Source: Planctomycetaceae bacterium (GTDB taxonomy: Bacteria > Planctomycetota > Planctomycetia > Planctomycetales > Planctomycetaceae). From it: 64,000 nucleotides of DNA. Under the pieces are notes generated by a model. It worked only from the letters and a program-made list of their open reading frames with translations, searched no databases and was not told where the DNA came from. The first letter of the stretch is position 1. Every line of letters begins with the position of its first letter. Location of the stretch: the NCBI GenBank assembly GCA_021732785.1, contig JAKFUG010000003.1, positions 124,001 to 188,000 of the forward strand, written 5' to 3'. A program made the translations under genes and the position numbers. Below are positions 63,817 through 64,000 of this stretch, piece by piece.

Positions 63817-64000
63817 ATGGCTGGGTTTGACCACGTGGCCGCGGAAGCGGAGGCCGCCGACCCGGCCACCGCCGCCCGGAATGCCCGTTACGGGTTGATT
63901 CTGTTTACGCTGTACTTCGCCTTTTATGCGGTGTTTGTCGGACTGAATGCGTTTCAGCCGGACACGATGGCCAGGAATATCGGTGGCGTGAATCTCGCCG
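63817..64000 (+). CDS. DUF485 membrane protein, 3' partial
   Basis: 61 residues before the window ends. ARNARYGLILFTLYFAFYAV and the following VFVGLNAFQPDTMARN match the start of DUF485 proteins, small two-helix membrane proteins often encoded with solute:sodium symporters (actP). The neighbour to the right would be expected to be such a symporter (inference). Confidence 0.8.
   Translation, partial: MAGFDHVAAEAEAADPATAARNARYGLILFTLYFAFYAVFVGLNAFQPDTMARNIGGVNLA

Overview
This window looks like a stretch of chromosome from a member of the Planctomycetota, probably class Planctomycetia. The evidence is the gene content: three DUF1501 (Tat-exported, sulfatase-like) proteins, two large PSCyt1/DUF1549/DUF1553 cytochrome proteins, a PVC-type heme-binding dehydrogenase with a C-terminal CxxCH, a Minf_1886-family protein, an LEPR-XLL-type N-terminal motif on a giant FG-GAP/cadherin protein, DUF4058 and Uma2 proteins, and an M56/BlaI pair. 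Base composition is GC-rich throughout. I found no rRNA or tRNA gene, no CRISPR array, no transposase and no clear prophage. The finer taxonomic position cannot be fixed from the sequence alone.

Layout. 0-7.5 kb: two tandem small membrane-anchored Ig-like proteins, a barnase-like membrane-anchored RNase overlapping its barstar-like inhibitor, a GT4 glycosyltransferase, an HTTM membrane protein with a partner, and two paralogous lipoprotein-type genes. 7.5-15.2 kb: an O-antigen-ligase/TPR protein, asparaginyl-tRNA synthetase, an M56 antirepressor with its BlaI repressor, and DUF4058. 15.3-21.6 kb: a fused E1 alpha-beta and an E2 of a 2-oxo acid dehydrogenase, a GH32 enzyme and a nitroreductase. 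21.7-31.6 kb: LigA, a CX4CH secreted protein with a tiny lipoprotein, an SbcD/YhaO-like phosphoesterase with degraded active site, a YhaN-like ATPase whose reading frame continues past a stop codon into a membrane tail, and an SGNH hydrolase. 31.8-42.2 kb: PSCyt1/DUF1553, Uma2, DUF1501, the FG-GAP/cadherin giant, another DUF1501 and a zinc-ribbon membrane protein. 42.2-45.5 kb: two genes that appear to encode PilM+PilN and PilO+PilP as fusions. 45.9-49.9 kb: an SDR enzyme followed by an HD-GYP/Hpt/receiver/PilZ-like signalling cluster. 49.9-59.3 kb: a PVC heme dehydrogenase, a ceramidase-like hydrolase, and a DUF1501 + PSCyt1/DUF1553 pair. 59.8-64 kb: a diguanylate cyclase, a small coupled membrane protein with a Minf_1886 protein, DinB, a phosphate acetyl/butyryltransferase and the start of a DUF485 protein.

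How genes work together. Tight overlaps (4 bases) couple RNase to inhibitor, BlaI to M56, and Minf_1886 to its downstream membrane protein. The DUF1501 and PSCyt1/DUF1553 genes form the usual planctomycete export/cytochrome pairs. The HD-GYP, Hpt, receiver and PilZ-like genes, together with the GGDEF gene 10 kb away, suggest local c-di-GMP signalling, possibly relevant to the Pil-like gene pair just upstream.

Intergenic DNA is rich in palindromic dispersed repeats: a ~116-bp family with three copies plus a fragment between 20.9 and 27.1 kb, several 24-30-bp-armed hairpins, a repeat-like in-frame insertion inside asparaginyl-tRNA synthetase, and an 85-nt block (72 of 85 identical) shared by the asparaginyl-tRNA synthetase leader and the 53.2-kb intergenic region. 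The most unusual items are that shared block, the PilMN/PilO-Ig-PilP architecture, the degenerate phosphoesterase next to the interrupted YhaN, and the tethered barnase/barstar pair.
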